Below, one piece after another: positions 63,608-64,000 of a stretch of 64,000 nt of DNA. The translations under genes were made by a program, and so were the position numbers. Under the pieces are notes generated by a model. That model was not told the origin of the DNA and ran no database searches. It saw only the letters and a program-made list of their open reading frames with translations. Positions within the stretch are counted from its first letter, which is position 1. Every line of letters begins with the position of its first letter. Where the stretch lies: NCBI RefSeq assembly GCF_000753865.1, contig NZ_JQFW01000031.1, positions 1 to 64,000 of the forward strand. The letters run 5' to 3'. Origin of the DNA: Alteromonas sp. LOR. GTDB lineage: Bacteria > Pseudomonadota > Gammaproteobacteria > Enterobacterales > Alteromonadaceae.

Positions 63608-64000
63608 TTACTGTTTGTGAACAACGCCGTCTTTCATTACAAACGACACATTTTCCATTATGGTTATATCGTCAAACGGGTTACCTTTTACCGCAACAAT
63701 ATCTGCTAATTTACTCGGCTCTAACGTACCTAGTATGTCGCTTACACCGAGTAAATCTGCGGCATTCACCGTGGCGCTTGTTAACGCGTCAGCAGGAGTC
63801 ATTCCCGCTTCAACCATTAGGGCAAACTCTTGTGCATTATCGCCATGGGCTGATACGCCACTGTCAGTTCCAAAAGCAATTTTCACGCCCGCTTTATGAG
63901 CGGTAGCAAATGTTTGCTGAATTAGGGGGCCAATTGCCGCTGCTTTTGGGCGAACTAATTCTGGAAAGAAGCCATCGATTTTTGCTTTTTCTGCAACAAA
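63608..64000 (-). CDS. Amidohydrolase, C-terminal part (partial)
   Basis: The last 130 residues of a metal-dependent amidohydrolase (imidazolonepropionase-like). The gene begins beyond the right edge and the frame is open to 64000. It contains [20 protein letters not shown] with the metal-binding aspartate (TDSG), [22 protein letters not shown], and the C-terminal beta-strand [21 protein letters not shown] signal peptide, usual for this group, would be outside the window. The substrate is unknown. Confidence 0.88.
   Translation of the reverse strand, partial: FVAEKAKIDGFFPELVRPKAAAIGPLIQQTFATAHKAGVKIAFGTDSGVSAHGDNAQEFALMVEAGMTPADALTSATVNAADLLGVSDILGTLEPSKLADIVAVKGNPFDDITIMENVSFVMKDGVVHKQ

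Overview
The window looks like the replication-origin region of an Alteromonas-type gammaproteobacterium. This rests on gene content and order, protein wording, moderate GC and abundant GATC sites; no database search was possible. Nearly all of it is conserved chromosomal core. I see no insertion sequence, prophage, CRISPR array, tRNA gene or rRNA gene body.

Layout. (1) 1-105 carries a strong stable-RNA-type promoter pointing left, out of the window. (2) 327-15225 is the block that lies beside rrnD in E. coli: yrdA, aroE, a truncated globin, ompW, hemF-tsaC-yrdD-smg-dprA, a LysM protein, def-fmt-rsmB-trkA, then trkH and elbB. (3) 15385-23186 is the polA block: polA with two DnaA boxes upstream, the Spot 42 small RNA, engB, cytochrome c4, a methyltransferase, yihI, a DUF2489 gene and tag. 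(4) 23319-26846 holds glyQ-glyS and a small lipoprotein. (5) 27001-33521 is gyrB-recF-dnaN-dnaA on the minus strand, with two parS sites inside recF. (6) 33522-40399 starts with a dnaA-rpmH intergenic region with DnaA boxes, then rpmH-rnpA-yidD-yidC, yajQ, mnmE, mioC, dnaT and dnaC. (7) 40545-40970 is a classical oriC with at least seven DnaA boxes and 20 GATC sites, followed by mnmG-rsmG-parA-parB. (8) 45599-52668 is the complete ATP synthase operon atpIBEFHAGDC. (9) 52876-64000 is more mixed: a membrane protein of unknown function, tapT, an alkyltransferase-like protein, an HD-GYP protein, an OmpA-type lipoprotein, a SnoaL-like protein, a LacI regulator, yicC divergent from rph-pyrE-tusA, an apparently Fur-controlled pair with a small gene of 59 codons, a YqaA-type membrane protein and the end of an amidohydrolase.

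How the parts fit. Initiator (DnaA), clamp (DnaN), gyrase, helicase loader (DnaC), primosome protein (DnaT), segregation proteins (ParA, ParB), their parS sites and the origin all lie within about 18 kb. Ribosome, RNase P, membrane-insertion and ATP synthase genes follow, as expected for genes benefiting from high dosage near an origin.

I did not find a clearly new multi-gene system. The items most worth following are non-coding or regulatory: a short Spot 42, two orphan terminated transcripts, a leader with mutually exclusive helices before the OmpA-type lipoprotein, two DnaA-box clusters outside oriC, dnaT-dnaC beside oriC, a very long low-complexity linker in DnaA, and the Fur-box pair at 62 kb.
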